NCBI RefSeq assembly: GCF_024158145.1
Contig: NZ_JAMYXM010000002.1
Location: forward strand, 1 to 64,000
Source: Notoacmeibacter sp. MSK16QG-6
Lineage (GTDB): Bacteria; Pseudomonadota; Alphaproteobacteria; Rhizobiales; Rhizobiaceae
Length of the DNA stretch: 64,000 bases
Direction of reading: 5' to 3'
Every line of letters starts with the position of its first letter. Position 1 is the first letter of the stretch. The notes beneath the pieces were generated by a model, which saw only the letters and a program-made list of their open reading frames with translations, did not search any database and was not told the DNA's origin. Made by a program: the position numbers and the translations under genes. Shown piece after piece: positions 40,205-50,629 of this stretch.

Positions 40205-41386
40205 TTGAGCGGAAAGCTGCTCGACGCTCGCGTCCCGCCTCCTGATCAGATCGAGCAGAATGGTCGCGCCGACCTTGCCCGATTCCGTCGACGTTTCCAT
40301 CCGCCTGCGTATCTCGGCAAAGCCGTCTTTCTGTGCCGCGCGGGCCGGCTCACTCTCAAGCAGCCGTGCAATCTCCCGCGCAATGTTGGATGCCCGCCCA
40401 TCGAAGTCGTGAAGTTCTGGGATCACGGGCCGGTCGGCCACCAGATTGGGTAACGATGTCGACCAGACCGGGATATATTGATGTGCCCACCAAGCAATAC
40501 GGTCGATACGATAGGTCGAGACGAAGGGTAGCCCGGCCAGCGCCAGTTCGAGCGTGACGGTACCCGAAGCGGCCAAGGCCACATCGGCACGTTCAAATGC
40601 TTCGTGTCGCACCTCTTCACCACTGACAATGTCGACCTCATAGGGCCAGTCAGCCACGATCTCCCGGATGAGAGGCTCGATTCGCGACACGGTCGGCAGG
40701 ACAAGTTTTGGGCGATACCCCAGTTCCTCGAGGATTTCGACCGCTCTCCGATAACGCGGCAGAAGCACCTTGGCGTCCCGGCTGCGCGAACCTGGAAGGA
40801 GAAGAAGAACCGGATCGGCCGAGACCGGGCGCTCTCGATGAGCTTCAAAGCTATGACGCAGGGCTTCCAGACCCGCCAGTCGATGGCCGACATAGGTAGC
40901 AGATGGACCGTTTAGCCGTTCCAGCGCTTCTGGCTCGAATGGCAGGAGGCAGAGCACATGGTCGACATAGGATCGCATGGCCTTGGCGCGCCAGTGGCGC
41001 CAAGCCCAGACCTGCGGACAGACCAGATCGACGATAGGCAGATTGGGAAGGCGCGCCCGAACGCGTTTCGCGACTCGATGGGTAAAATCGGGATTATCCA
41101 CGATGAGCATCGCATCGGGTTTGAGGCGAACGATTTCCGCCGAAACATTACGGATATGGCCGAGTAGCTTGGGCAGGCTGGTCAGAACCGCCGAGATACC
41201 TTTGATAGAAATATCTTCCGGGTCGATAAGAGAGCGCTGACCCAGCGCGGCGAGATGGTCGCCGCCCGTCCCTATCAATTGAACATCACAGCCGGCGATT
41301 TCCTTCAAATATCTGATGAGGTCGGCTGCCAGAACGTCTCCGGATTCCTCTCCAGCAACCACGGCGATTTTCAGCCCCGCGCTCAT
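40202..41386 (-). CDS. lpxB: Lipid-A-disaccharide synthase
   Basis: Inverting GT19 glycosyltransferase that joins lipid X to UDP-2,3-diacylglucosamine at the cytoplasmic face of the inner membrane. The 394-residue protein starts AGLKIAVVAGEESGDVLAADLI, with MLIVDNPDFTHRVAKRVR, CPQVWAWRHWRAKAM and LLLPGSRSRDAKVLLPRY as family blocks and a final region FVSTYRIDRIAWWAHQYI. Its ATG (41386) overlaps the lpxI stop by 4 bases. It is the last gene of the lipid A cluster. Confidence 0.96.
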   Translation of the reverse strand: MSAGLKIAVVAGEESGDVLAADLIRYLKEIAGCDVQLIGTGGDHLAALGQRSLIDPEDISIKGISAVLTSLPKLLGHIRNVSAEIVRLKPDAMLIVDNPDFTHRVAKRVRARLPNLPIVDLVCPQVWAWRHWRAKAMRSYVDHVLCLLPFEPEALERLNGPSATYVGHRLAGLEALRHSFEAHRERPVSADPVLLLLPGSRSRDAKVLLPRYRRAVEILEELGYRPKLVLPTVSRIEPLIREIVADWPYEVDIVSGEEVRHEAFERADVALAASGTVTLELALAGLPFVSTYRIDRIAWWAHQYIPVWSTSLPNLVADRPVIPELHDFDGRASNIAREIARLLESEPARAAQKDGFAEIRRRMETSTESGKVGATILLDLIRRRDASVEQLSAQ

Positions 41387-42237
41387 TCTTCGCCTCCATC
41401 GATGCCCCAAAGATAGAGATCAGCCGCCTCGGCGGCCTTGAGCGTATCTTCCAGATTGAGGATCAGCGACCGCCCTGCTTCGATAGCGACGCCGGAGAGA
41501 CCTGCGGCCGCAGCCTGTCGGATGGTTTCCGGTCCGATAGCAGGCAAGTCGCTGCGAATGTCCTGCCCAGGCTTTGCGCATTTCACCAGGACACCACGTC
41601 GCGCGCCAGCGATCCGCCCGTGGTCGCGAAGGTCGCGTACGCGCTCCAGCATGCCTTCTGTGCCCTCTATCCCCTCAACGGCTACAGCACGCGTGCCAAA
41701 CACTACCACGGCCTGCCCGATATCGAGGCGGCCGAGTTCCTTTGCAGCGCGATATCCTGCGGCAATAGCGTCATGATCGGCTTTGACAGGAGAAAGCTGG
41801 CCAATCCGCCCCGAAGGCGCGATCAGCTCTGGCATTACCGCTTGTATAGAGACGAGTTCGACGCCCAATCGCTCCAGGGCACGATGGGCCGTCTGCAAGA
41901 GTGCATCGTCACCGGCAACCAGGGCACGGATGGCGCGAGGCAGTACGGGCATCAGCTTCAATGGCAGACGAATAGCCTGCCATCGCGGACGGCGAACGAC
42001 ACCGCCACCCAATACGATTTGCGTCACTTTCTGTTGGTGCAAGACATCCGCCAACGTCCGCAAATCCTCTATCGGCGCGCGGAAAACCGGGACATCGCCG
42101 AAATCGCGGTCGGCTTCACCCTCAATCGCAAGAACGATCACGTCTCGTCCCGCCGCCTGCAGATGCCGCTTCAGAATAAGCGGCAGATCGCCGCTGCCCG
42201 CCAGAACGCCTATCGTGCCTGCATTCTCGTCCGCCAT
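41383..42237 (-). CDS. lpxI: UDP-2,3-diacylglucosamine pyrophosphatase LpxI
   Basis: Hydrolyses UDP-2,3-diacylglucosamine to lipid X; LpxI (formerly DUF1009) replaces LpxH in most alphaproteobacteria. The 284-residue product has the N-terminal IGVLAGSGDLPLILKRHLQAAGRDV in parts, LGGGVVRRPRW, the VFGTRAVAVEGIEGTEGMLERV block in parts, GVLVKCAKPGQDIRSDLPAIGPET in parts, and GVAIEAGRSLIL near the end. It starts one base after the lpxA stop and overlaps lpxB, consistent with sequential steps of one pathway. Confidence 0.95.
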   Translation of the reverse strand: MADENAGTIGVLAGSGDLPLILKRHLQAAGRDVIVLAIEGEADRDFGDVPVFRAPIEDLRTLADVLHQQKVTQIVLGGGVVRRPRWQAIRLPLKLMPVLPRAIRALVAGDDALLQTAHRALERLGVELVSIQAVMPELIAPSGRIGQLSPVKADHDAIAAGYRAAKELGRLDIGQAVVVFGTRAVAVEGIEGTEGMLERVRDLRDHGRIAGARRGVLVKCAKPGQDIRSDLPAIGPETIRQAAAAGLSGVAIEAGRSLILNLEDTLKAAEAADLYLWGIDGGEE

Positions 42238-42238
42238 G

Positions 42239-43075
42239 TCACATCAAAGGCGCGTCGTCTTGGCCATCGGGGGACGAGCTGCTCTCGCGGCGCGGACGCA
42301 TGACAGGCCTTTTGCCGCGCTTTTCCAAAAAGTCGATAATCTCCGCCACGATAGGGTGCGTGCCATATTGCTCACGCGCTCTCTCCAGATTGGCGGCTAT
42401 CGTCCCATGACTGTCGTAGATGATCGCGTAGGCAGAGCGCATCGTGTCGATATCGGAGCGCTTCATGCCGGCGCGGCGCATGCCGATGAGATTGAACCCG
42501 TGAAGAACCGCTGGATCCCTTGCAGCGAGACCAAAGGGGATCACGTCGTGCCCAACAGCAGATGCTCCGCCCACAAAGGCGTGATGACCGATCCGCACAA
42601 ACTGTAGAACGGCGGTAAAGCCGCCAACGCTGGCATGATCGCCGATTTCAACATGGCCGGCCAGCGCACTTGCCCCGCCGACGATGACATGATCGCCGAT
42701 ATGGCAATCATGCGCCACGTGGCACTGCGCGAAGAGGTGACAATGCTCTCCGATCAGTGTCTTACCGGTACTGTTGCTTGAGCCGACGTGAACCGTGGCC
42801 CCTTCACGGACGATCGTTTCCCGCCCTATTTCCAGCGTGGTCTCCTGACCCTCATGCCGAAAGTTCTGTGGCTGGCCGCCGAGAACGGCAAAAGGATGAA
42901 CGATGCAACCTTCGCCAAGAGTCGTTCGGCCGCTTAGACTGACATGGCTGAGAAGTTGCACGCCATCGCCCAGCACCACGTCGCCCTGAACATGACAGAA
43001 TGGGCCGATCTTAACACCGGAGCCAAGTTGAGCTCCATCCTCGACAATGGCGGTGGCATGAATGTCGGTGGTCAT
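42239..43075 (-). CDS. lpxA: UDP-N-acetylglucosamine acyltransferase
   Basis: First committed step of lipid A synthesis, 3-O-acylation of UDP-GlcNAc with hydroxyacyl-ACP. The 278-residue left-handed beta-helix protein shows successive hexapeptide repeats from residue 12 (IVEDGAQLGSGVKIGPFC) on, the catalytic His in CHVAHDCHIGD and a C-terminal helical domain beginning near GFNLIGMRRAG. Its ATG overlaps the fabZ stop by one base (TAATG). Confidence 0.97.
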   Translation of the reverse strand: MTTDIHATAIVEDGAQLGSGVKIGPFCHVQGDVVLGDGVQLLSHVSLSGRTTLGEGCIVHPFAVLGGQPQNFRHEGQETTLEIGRETIVREGATVHVGSSNSTGKTLIGEHCHLFAQCHVAHDCHIGDHVIVGGASALAGHVEIGDHASVGGFTAVLQFVRIGHHAFVGGASAVGHDVIPFGLAARDPAVLHGFNLIGMRRAGMKRSDIDTMRSAYAIIYDSHGTIAANLERAREQYGTHPIVAEIIDFLEKRGKRPVMRPRRESSSSPDGQDDAPLM

Positions 43076-43545
43076 TAGCCAATCGTCTCGGAATCGCCCA
43101 GCATGGCCGAGACGGTCGCCTCGGCAACCTTCTGTCCGGAGACGATGGCAACGCAGGAAAAACGCCAGATGTTACGGCGTTGCTTCTCTTTCTTGACGTG
43201 AAGCTCGAGCACGTCTCCCGGTCCGACGGGCTTGCGAAACTTCGCGTTGTCGATGGTCATGAAATAGACCACGCTCTTGCCGCCGCCTCCGGTATGACGC
43301 GCACAGATCGCACCCGCCGTCTGGGCCATCGCTTCGATGATGAGGACGCCGGGGAATACCGGCTGCCCCGGAAAATGCCCCATGAACTGCGGCTCGTTCG
43401 CGCTGACATTCTTGATGCCGATCGCTTCTTCATCGTCCTTGATGCTGACGATGCGGTCGACCATGAGAAAGGGATAGCGGTGCGGCAGCAGCGCCATCAC
43501 TTCAGTGACGGTAAGGCTTGGTCGGGTATCGTCGATTTCGATCAT
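43075..43545 (-). CDS. fabZ: 3-hydroxyacyl-ACP dehydratase FabZ
   Basis: Dehydrates beta-hydroxyacyl-ACP in fatty acid synthesis and competes with LpxA/LpxD for hydroxyacyl-ACP, which explains its place in the lipid A operon. The 156-residue hot-dog protein contains [15 protein letters not shown] (catalytic His), [19 protein letters not shown] (catalytic Glu) and the [14 protein letters not shown] strand. I start at ATG 43545 (MIEIDDTRP), which overlaps the lpxD stop by 4 bases; the frame runs further up inside lpxD but is not family-like. Confidence 0.96.
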   Translation of the reverse strand: MIEIDDTRPSLTVTEVMALLPHRYPFLMVDRIVSIKDDEEAIGIKNVSANEPQFMGHFPGQPVFPGVLIIEAMAQTAGAICARHTGGGGKSVVYFMTIDNAKFRKPVGPGDVLELHVKKEKQRRNIWRFSCVAIVSGQKVAEATVSAMLGDSETIG

Positions 43546-44594
43546 GTCTTGTCTTTGCCCTTCTTGCGTTCGCCGGGCCGCGCGAGCCGTTGTATCGCAG
43601 CCGTAAGGCGAAAAAATTGACGTGCCGGCATGGCTGGCGCGCCCGCCCACCGCTCTCCGGCGGGAATGTCGTTCATCACCCCGGCCTTCGCCGCGATCTG
43701 TGCGCGGGAACCGACCTTTAAATGATCCGCAAATCCGACCTGACCACCGATCAAGACGCCATCGCCGATGCTGACCGAGCCGCTAAGACCTGTCTGTGCG
43801 GCAATCGCACAGGCTTGGCCGATCTGCACATTATGCGCCACCTGCACCTGATTATCGATCTTGGTCCCGGCACCGATGACGGTGTCGTCGAGCGCGCCAC
43901 GGTCGACGGTGACATTGGCGCCAAGCTCCACACCGTCCTGAATGATGACCCGTCCGATCTGAGGCACTTTCTGCAGCCCGCGCGGCCCGGGCACATATCC
44001 AAATCCGTCCTGACCGATACGGCTGCCCGCATGAACGATCACGCCGTCGCCGAGATGGGCATATTGAACGGTTACGCCAGTTCCGATGAAGCAACCTCTG
44101 CCGATGGTCACATTCTTCCCGATAACCGCATGAGGTGCGATCACGCTAGCCGCCCCTATGCGAACACCAGCGCCGATCACCGCGAATGGCTCGACCGTCG
44201 CGCCGTCTTCCAATTCGGCAGTTGGGTCGACCGAGGCCTGAGCAGAGACACCTCGCTCACCTGCCACCGGCGAAGGCGTGACCGCTTGCGGATAAAGCCG
44301 GGCAGCAACGGCCGCGAAAGCCGATTGCGGATGATCGTGTGTGAGAACAGCCGTACCCTCCGGCGCTTTATCCTTCAGCTCCGTTGGAAGCAAAACAGCG
44401 GCTGCGCGAACGCCCTCCAACTGCGGGACATAACGCGGTGCGGTGACAAGTGTCAGATGACCTGGACGAGCGGAGGCTAATGACGACAGCCCTTCAACGC
44501 GAAGCGACGCATCGGCGCCGTTGAGATCGAGTTCGGCGCCGGTCAGTTCGGCAATCTCGCTAAGCGTTAGATATGCGTCGGACGAGAAAAACAT
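43542..44594 (-). CDS. lpxD: UDP-3-O-acylglucosamine N-acyltransferase
   Basis: Adds the second hydroxyacyl chain after LpxC deacetylation. The 350-residue protein has the LpxD N-terminal domain (about 1-105, with [14 protein letters not shown]) and then a hexapeptide-repeat beta-helix with the catalytic His in [10 protein letters not shown] and the [12 protein letters not shown]-type loop (here [15 protein letters not shown]). The C-terminal helix ends in a basic tail. It follows bamA after a hairpin, and starts the tightly overlapped lpxD-fabZ-lpxA-lpxI-lpxB group. Confidence 0.96.
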   Translation of the reverse strand: MFFSSDAYLTLSEIAELTGAELDLNGADASLRVEGLSSLASARPGHLTLVTAPRYVPQLEGVRAAAVLLPTELKDKAPEGTAVLTHDHPQSAFAAVAARLYPQAVTPSPVAGERGVSAQASVDPTAELEDGATVEPFAVIGAGVRIGAASVIAPHAVIGKNVTIGRGCFIGTGVTVQYAHLGDGVIVHAGSRIGQDGFGYVPGPRGLQKVPQIGRVIIQDGVELGANVTVDRGALDDTVIGAGTKIDNQVQVAHNVQIGQACAIAAQTGLSGSVSIGDGVLIGGQVGFADHLKVGSRAQIAAKAGVMNDIPAGERWAGAPAMPARQFFRLTAAIQRLARPGERKKGKDKT

Positions 44595-44608
44595 ACATCC
44601 CTCAAATC

Positions 44609-44646
44609 AAAGGCCCGCCAACCCAGAAGGATTGCGGCGGGCCTTT
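44609..44646 (-). terminator. Terminator or attenuator between bamA and lpxD
   Basis: An 11-bp perfect stem AAAGGCCCGCC / GGCGGGCCTTT encloses a 16-base loop. On the minus strand the stem runs into TTTGATTTG, a modest T-tract 25 bases past the bamA stop. It could end most bamA transcripts while letting some read into lpxD. Confidence 0.7.
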
Positions 44647-44671
44647 CATATAATTTCAGTGGCGCGAAGGT

Positions 44672-47017
44672 CTAGAACTTCGAGCCGATGCCGAAGCTGA
44701 AACGCTGCACCTCATCCTCGTCCTTCTTGACGAGCGGCTCGGCGTAATTGACCTGCAATGGGCCGAAAGGCGAATCCCACTGAATGCCGACGCCAATGGA
44801 AGCGCGCATTCCATCCGACTCGTTTACGCCGCTGAACGGCGTGCCCTGAACAGTCGCCACATCGGAGAAGACTGCACCACGGAAGCCGAGACCTTCCGGG
44901 ATCACCGGCATCGGGAACGTGACTTCCGCAGACGCATGCGCATAGCTCTGGAAGCCAAGGTGATCGCCCGAATCGATGGGGCCGATCCCGTTATATTCGA
45001 AGCCGCGTATAATCTTGTTGTTGCTGCGGAACAGATCGAAGGTGCGCAGGCCCTCGCCTCCCCACGAGTCAATGTATCCGCCACCGACAGTTCCGACAAA
45101 AGCAAGGTCGTACTCTTCGTTCAGAAGGGCGAAATACTGGCCGCGAGCGGTCAGCTTGTAATAGCTGGCATCGCCGCCGAGGCCGGCAAGTTCGAGCTCG
45201 GTCTGAGCGTAGATGCCTTCGCGAGGCTTCGAAAAACTGTCCAGCGTATTGAAGGTCAGCCCCAGCGACACCGCCGACGTGTGCCAGTCACCCTTCGAGA
45301 TATCGCGGGCGATGAAAGGCGATAGACCGCATGTATTCGCGCCCGTCGACGAATTGGTTATCGAGCAATCGTCCAGATCGTAATTGTCGACCTTATAGGT
45401 GTAGCCGATCTGTGCCGAGAGCGCCTCGGTGATCGGCAGACCGAAACGGACTGTGCCGCCCGTCGTCGCCGTGTCGTAATCGTCAAGCTCTTTCGTCGAA
45501 CGGAACAGGTCGAAGCCAGCCGATATACGCCGTCCAAGGAAATATGGCTCCGTGAACGAGATGCGGTAGTCACGTGAATTCGCGCCGCCGCCGCCAGCCA
45601 GTCGAATGAACTGGCCACGACCCAGAAAGTTGCGCTCCGTCACGGACAATTCGACGCTTGGGCCGGAATTGGCGCCACCGGTGGAATAGCCACCACCGAC
45701 GGTGAATTCACCGGTGCTCTTCTCGACCACATCGACGACCATGACAACCTGATCCGGCTGCGAGCCCTGCGTGGTGGAGATATTGACCGATTCGAAGAAG
45801 TTCAAAGCTTCCAGCCGGCGCTTGCCGCGCTGAACGAGAACCTGGTTGAATGCATCGCCTTCCGCGAGGTCGAATTCGCGGCGGATGACGTAATCGCGCG
45901 TACGGTCGTTGCCGCGAATTTCGATGCGCTCGACATATGTGCGCGGACCCTCGTCAATCGTATAGACGACGGAGATCGTGCGATTGGCGATATCGCGGTC
46001 GCCGCGAGGATTGACCTGAGCGAAGACGTAGCCCTGACCGGCGACGGATTCGGACAGCGCCAGAATGGAATTTTCGACGTCACGGGCAGAATAATAGTCG
46101 CCCTCGTCGGTCTCTACTTCGCGAAGCAGACGGGTGCTATCGACATCGGGAATCGTGGAGTCGATGGACACATTGCCGAAGCGATAACGCTCGCCCTCGG
46201 AAATGGTGAACGTCACGACATACTCGTTTTCAGCGTCGTTCAGAATGCCATCCGACGAGATGATCTGGAAGTCCGCATAACCCCGATTGTAATAGAAATT
46301 GCGAAGCGCGGCTTCGTCGGCACGCAATCTGTTCTCATCGTACACATCGTTGCGGAAAAGGAATGACAGGATATTGGAACGCTTGGTCGAAATCACATCG
46401 CGCAGGCGACGATCCGAATAGGCGTTGTTGCCGACGAATTCGATGCGGGCAATCTTTGTGCGGTCGCCTTCCTGAATGTCGTAGATGATGTTGATGCGGC
46501 CATTGCCGACTTCGCTGACCTGCGGCGTCACCGTCACATCCGAACGGCCGATGCGCGAATACACCTCACGAACGGCTTCCGTATCCTGCTCAAGCGCCGC
46601 CTGGCTGAAGGTGCCGCGCGGCTGCAACTGCACCGCAGCGGCAAGCTGCTCATCCTTGGCCTTCTTGTTGCCGCGGAAGATGACAGCGTTGACTGTCGCA
46701 TATTCGGACACTTCAACAACGAGCGTACCGCCACGCTGCGTTACGCTGACATCGGAGAAAAGCCCGGTCCCGTAAAGCGATTTCACCGCCTCGTCGATGT
46801 CCGCCGGGCCGTAGCTCTGCCCCGGCCGGATACCGGTGTAATTGATGATGGTCTGGTCGTCGACACGCTGATTGCCGCGTACATCTATCCGGCTCGCCGT
46901 CGCAGCAAACGCCGCATTCGCGCTGTAAAGAAAGGCTGCGCCTGTAACCGGACCGACAAGGCCGACAGTCAGCGCCGCAGCCGAAACCGCACGGGTGAAT
47001 TTGGAAGATGCCATCAT
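44672..47017 (-). CDS. bamA: Outer membrane protein assembly factor BamA
   Basis: Central component of the BAM complex that inserts beta-barrels into the outer membrane. The 781-residue precursor has a signal peptide (to about residue 38) and five POTRA domains (about 40-435, beginning ATASRIDVRGNQRVDDQTI). A 16-strand Omp85 barrel follows, starting with STGGANSGPSVELSVTERNFLGRG, with the lock motif region LAFVGTVGGGYIDSWGG and a C-terminal Phe in SFGIGSKF, the usual recognition end of barrel proteins. It lies between rseP and lpxD as in most proteobacteria. The 217 bases upstream hold no recognisable feature. Confidence 0.97.
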   Translation of the reverse strand: MMASSKFTRAVSAAALTVGLVGPVTGAAFLYSANAAFAATASRIDVRGNQRVDDQTIINYTGIRPGQSYGPADIDEAVKSLYGTGLFSDVSVTQRGGTLVVEVSEYATVNAVIFRGNKKAKDEQLAAAVQLQPRGTFSQAALEQDTEAVREVYSRIGRSDVTVTPQVSEVGNGRINIIYDIQEGDRTKIARIEFVGNNAYSDRRLRDVISTKRSNILSFLFRNDVYDENRLRADEAALRNFYYNRGYADFQIISSDGILNDAENEYVVTFTISEGERYRFGNVSIDSTIPDVDSTRLLREVETDEGDYYSARDVENSILALSESVAGQGYVFAQVNPRGDRDIANRTISVVYTIDEGPRTYVERIEIRGNDRTRDYVIRREFDLAEGDAFNQVLVQRGKRRLEALNFFESVNISTTQGSQPDQVVMVVDVVEKSTGEFTVGGGYSTGGANSGPSVELSVTERNFLGRGQFIRLAGGGGANSRDYRISFTEPYFLGRRISAGFDLFRSTKELDDYDTATTGGTVRFGLPITEALSAQIGYTYKVDNYDLDDCSITNSSTGANTCGLSPFIARDISKGDWHTSAVSLGLTFNTLDSFSKPREGIYAQTELELAGLGGDASYYKLTARGQYFALLNEEYDLAFVGTVGGGYIDSWGGEGLRTFDLFRSNNKIIRGFEYNGIGPIDSGDHLGFQSYAHASAEVTFPMPVIPEGLGFRGAVFSDVATVQGTPFSGVNESDGMRASIGVGIQWDSPFGPLQVNYAEPLVKKDEDEVQRFSFGIGSKF

Positions 47018-47234
47018 AGGGCCTGCTTACCTCTGTGTCGTATCGTGCAGGTTGCATGTCCCGCACACGTACCCCAAACCGTATGGCCGGGTTCGGCCCA
47101 CGTAACAAGGTCCGGGGTTAATTCTCGTTTACTAATTCTGCCGTCGTTGCATTCTGGACACGCCCATTCTGCCCGGATGGTAAAGATATCCTAAATATCA
47201 GGAATCGCTCACATCCGCTCCCCCGCGCGGTGGT

Positions 47235-48374
47235 CTAGCAGCCAAAAATGTCGTTGAACAGTACGAATCCCATGAAGATCAGAACCGCGACAAATCCGAC
47301 ACGATAACCGAGTTCCATCAGACGCTCGGAAACAGGCCGACGCATTGCCGCTTCAGCGGCGTAAAACACCAGATGGCCTCCATCGAGCGGAGGAATCGGC
47401 AGAAGATTGAGAAATCCGATGCCGACCGAGAGCAATGCCATCAGCTCAACCAGCCGCTCGAACCCCTGCGAAGCCGCCTGCCCCGCAAGGTCGGCGATTT
47501 TTACAGGACCGCCAAGCTGACATTTGTCTTCACGCCCCATGGCGAAACGGCGCATGAAATTGAACGTCCGCTCCAAGATGGAGCCTGTTTCCTCGATCGA
47601 GCGCGCGAATGCTGCGGGTAGGCTCATTGTCTCGTGGCGAACCGCTTCGCTGTCGCGGCCCATGGAGGTAATGCCGACAATACCCATGCGGAGTGTGTTG
47701 CCGGCGGAATCGGTCCGTTCGATATAGCGCGGAGCGGCGTCCAGCTCGATGTTCCTGCCATCGCGCTCGACGAGGAACCTGATACGGTCTCCGGTGCGGC
47801 CCGAGACGTATTTCTGTATATCGGAAAATTCTGTGATCTGTCTGCCATCGACAGCAACGACTCTGTCTCCGGGCTCGAACCCAGCCTCTGCCGCCGGAGA
47901 TTGCGGGCGCACCTCGTTGACGACCGGTTCGATGACCGTCCGCCCGTAAAGGTTCAGAAATACGGTGAAGACGACGATTGTCAGAATGAAATTGGCGACG
48001 GGTCCGGCAAGAACGGTCAGAAAACGCTTCCAGACCGGCGCCAGATGAAACGCCCGTCGTTTTTCGTCTTCGGCAAGATTGTCAGCCTCGACCGATGGCG
48101 AACTGGTCACATTCATATCGCCGACGAATTTGACGTAACCCCCGAGAGGAATGGCGGACAGTTTCCAGCGTGTGCCGGCGCGATCTGTGAATCCGGCAAT
48201 CTCCGGCCCGAAACCAAGCGAAAAAGCCTTGGCGCCAATCCCGCACCAGCGCCCGACGAGATAATGCCCCATTTCGTGGACGAAGACGACGACCAGAATG
48301 ACGAAGAGGAACGGCACGACCGTTCCGATCAGAAGACCGTCAGCGGAAAAAATTGCGGAGAATAAATCGTTCAC
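47235..48374 (-). CDS. rseP: RIP metalloprotease RseP
   Basis: Site-2 intramembrane zinc protease that cleaves anti-sigma factors and signal-peptide remnants in the inner membrane. The 379-residue protein has HExxH in VVFVHEMGHYLVGR within the first helix, GGYVKFVGDM, one clear PDZ domain (about 125-210, with SPAAEAGFEPGDRVVAVDG) and the third zinc-ligand motif NLLPIPPLDGGHL near the C-terminus. It lies 40 bases downstream of cdsA. No anti-sigma factor gene lies nearby. Confidence 0.96.
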   Translation of the reverse strand: MNDLFSAIFSADGLLIGTVVPFLFVILVVVFVHEMGHYLVGRWCGIGAKAFSLGFGPEIAGFTDRAGTRWKLSAIPLGGYVKFVGDMNVTSSPSVEADNLAEDEKRRAFHLAPVWKRFLTVLAGPVANFILTIVVFTVFLNLYGRTVIEPVVNEVRPQSPAAEAGFEPGDRVVAVDGRQITEFSDIQKYVSGRTGDRIRFLVERDGRNIELDAAPRYIERTDSAGNTLRMGIVGITSMGRDSEAVRHETMSLPAAFARSIEETGSILERTFNFMRRFAMGREDKCQLGGPVKIADLAGQAASQGFERLVELMALLSVGIGFLNLLPIPPLDGGHLVFYAAEAAMRRPVSERLMELGYRVGFVAVLIFMGFVLFNDIFGC

Positions 48375-48414
48375 GTGCCTATCGGCTCCCCGTCAGATCG
48401 TTTGCCGCGCGATC

Positions 48415-49254
48415 TCAGCGCTGCAGCAGCACCGTTTTGCCGAAGACGTCGAAACCGCCAAGCGACAGGCCGATGGCGTAAAGACAAACGGCCGCCACGA
48501 CAAGCCCGTCCACCCGGTCGAGGACCCCGCCATGACCGGGAATGAGATGACCCGAATCCTTCACGCCCGCGCGCCGCTTTGCACCGGATTCGAACAGGTC
48601 ACCGAGCTGCGAGGCAATTGAAAGAAGAAGGGCGATGGGCAGCACTGTCCAGACGAGACCACCTGCATGAATGCTGACCACGATGAAACCGCATAAAGAC
48701 GCAAGCAACGCGCCGCCTATTGCGCCCGACCATGTCTTGCCTGGCGAAATGGCCGGGGCAAGTTTTGGACCGCCGATGGCCTTACCGGTAAAATAAGCGA
48801 AGATGTCTGTTCCCCACACAACGGCGAAGAGAAACAGGATGGCTGCCAGCCCGCCGGCTTCCGACCCGCGGATAGCGATCATGGCCAGGGCTGGCAGAGC
48901 GGAATAAAGAAAGCCGAATGCGAGAGCGTGCGATAGAGCCCCGCCTCGCCGTCCAGTCACAGAAGCGATCACCGCCAGGACAATATAGAACCCGACGATC
49001 ATGGCCAGAGCCGCCGCTCCAGTCAGACCGAAGAGAAGCGCGACGCATGTCAGAACGAGTGTCGCAACCACACAACCCTTCCAGAACACGGACTGGTCTC
49101 GACCGAACATTCCAAGCCATTCATAAAGAATCGCGCCGCTCGTCACGACAGCCAGCATACGGAACGGAAGACCACCGGCCCATGTCAGTCCCAGCGCGAC
49201 CGGTGCAAGGATCAATGCAGACAGAACACGAGTCGCGAAATTGTTCGCCGCCAT
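48415..49254 (-). CDS. cdsA: Phosphatidate cytidylyltransferase
   Basis: Makes CDP-diacylglycerol, precursor of all phospholipids. The 279-residue protein has about eight membrane helices and the signature near the C-terminus: SPGKTWSGAIGG, SQLGDLFESGAKRRAGVKDSG and IPGHGGVLDRVDGLV, with the conserved Asp and Lys metal/substrate residues. It starts 3 bases after the uppS stop and is followed by rseP. Confidence 0.96.
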   Translation of the reverse strand: MAANNFATRVLSALILAPVALGLTWAGGLPFRMLAVVTSGAILYEWLGMFGRDQSVFWKGCVVATLVLTCVALLFGLTGAAALAMIVGFYIVLAVIASVTGRRGGALSHALAFGFLYSALPALAMIAIRGSEAGGLAAILFLFAVVWGTDIFAYFTGKAIGGPKLAPAISPGKTWSGAIGGALLASLCGFIVVSIHAGGLVWTVLPIALLLSIASQLGDLFESGAKRRAGVKDSGHLIPGHGGVLDRVDGLVVAAVCLYAIGLSLGGFDVFGKTVLLQR

Positions 49255-49257
49255 TGG

Positions 49258-49980
49258 TTATCCTGTTGCCGTCCTGACGGCTCCAAGGCCGCCATAGCGA
49301 CGCTCCCGGCAGGAAAACTCCGAAAGCGCGAGGGCAAAATCATCGAAGCTGAAATCCGGCCAGTGCGTGTCGATAAACATCAACTCGGCGTAAGAAAGTT
49401 GCCACATCAGGAAATTGGACAGGCGCGTGTCGCCACCGGTGCGGATCAGCAGATCGAGCGGCGGATCGCCAGCCGTGTCGAGATGCGAGGAGATCAGATC
49501 CTCGGAAATTGCTTCGGCGTCGATATTGCCGGCGGCGACATCTTCGGCCAGCCTCCGCGCCACGCGTGTGATCTCGTCGCGCGAACCGTAATTGAAGGCG
49601 ATATTGAGTCGCAGTCGTCGGTTGTCGGCTGTCAGCGTCTCCGCCTTGCCGATCAGGTGCAGCAGATCGTCAGAGAGGGTCTCGCGATTGCCGATCATTC
49701 TGACCTGCACGCCATTCTCATGCAGCTTCTTCAGATCGCGATCGACGAAATGGCGGAAAAGGCCGAGAAGATCGGAAACTTCCGTTTCGGGACGCGACCA
49801 GTTCTCCGAAGAGAAGGCGTAGACCGTCAGAACCTCGATACCGAGATCGCCCGCAGCGCGCACCGTTCGACGGAGAGCTTCCACGCCAGCGCGGTGCCCA
49901 GCCGAGCGCGGAAGGCCGCGCGCGGCAGCCCAGCGGCCATTGCCGTCCATGATAATCGCCACATGGCGAGCGGCTCCCAT
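49258..49980 (-). CDS. uppS: Undecaprenyl diphosphate synthase
   Basis: Cis-prenyltransferase that extends farnesyl diphosphate to the C55 carrier of peptidoglycan and O-antigen. The 240-residue protein contains [20 protein letters not shown] (catalytic Asp), the [15 protein letters not shown] segment, [26 protein letters not shown] and [20 protein letters not shown] chose ATG 49980; the frame is open upstream to 50058 but that part reaches toward frr. It is followed immediately by cdsA. Confidence 0.96.
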   Translation of the reverse strand: MGAARHVAIIMDGNGRWAAARGLPRSAGHRAGVEALRRTVRAAGDLGIEVLTVYAFSSENWSRPETEVSDLLGLFRHFVDRDLKKLHENGVQVRMIGNRETLSDDLLHLIGKAETLTADNRRLRLNIAFNYGSRDEITRVARRLAEDVAAGNIDAEAISEDLISSHLDTAGDPPLDLLIRTGGDTRLSNFLMWQLSYAELMFIDTHWPDFSFDDFALALSEFSCRERRYGGLGAVRTATG

Positions 49981-50023
49981 CAGCGCGGTACCTCTTCCCT
50001 TGGCCGGTGGACCGGACAGATCG

Positions 50024-50584
50024 TCAGACCTGCATGATCTCCTGCTCTTTTTCCGCAACCAGACCGTCGATCCGACCGATCGTATCGTCGGTCATCTTCT
50101 GCACCTGCTCCGAAAGGGCGCGGCTATCGTCTTGGCCGATATCGCTCGCCTTTTCCGCCTTTTTGACGGCATCCATCCCGTCGCGGCGGACATGGCGAAC
50201 GGCCACTCGCGCCTTTTCCGCATAATCATGTGCGATCTTGACCAGTTCCTTGCGGCGCTGCTCGTTCAATTCCGGCAGCGGAATGCGCAACGTCTGCCCA
50301 TCGACGATAGGATTGAAGCCGAGATTGCTTTCGCGGATCGCTTTATCCACGGTACCGACCATCGATTTGTCCCACACATTCACAGCGATCATGCGCGCTT
50401 CTGGCACGGTCACATTGGCCACCTGGTTCAGCGGCATCTGCGATCCGTAAGCTTCGATCGTGATCGGATCGAGCAGATTGGCCGACGCCCGGCCGGTCCG
50501 CAGCGAAGCCAGGTCGCTCTTGAACGCATTCACCGCGCCATCCATTCGGCGTTGAAAATCGGAAAGGTCGATGGCGTCTGCCAT
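50024..50584 (-). CDS. frr: Ribosome recycling factor
   Basis: Splits post-termination ribosomes with EF-G. The 186-residue two-domain helical protein has [32 protein letters not shown] in parts, the [20 protein letters not shown] hinge region and the REKELVK-type C-terminal pattern (here [28 protein letters not shown] in parts). It lies between pyrH and uppS with about 45-base gaps, the conserved order. Confidence 0.97.
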   Translation of the reverse strand: MADAIDLSDFQRRMDGAVNAFKSDLASLRTGRASANLLDPITIEAYGSQMPLNQVANVTVPEARMIAVNVWDKSMVGTVDKAIRESNLGFNPIVDGQTLRIPLPELNEQRRKELVKIAHDYAEKARVAVRHVRRDGMDAVKKAEKASDIGQDDSRALSEQVQKMTDDTIGRIDGLVAEKEQEIMQV

Positions 50585-50629
50585 TGGGTGCTCCTGTTTG
50601 TCTCTGCGGGCCAGCCAGCGAATTTCCGC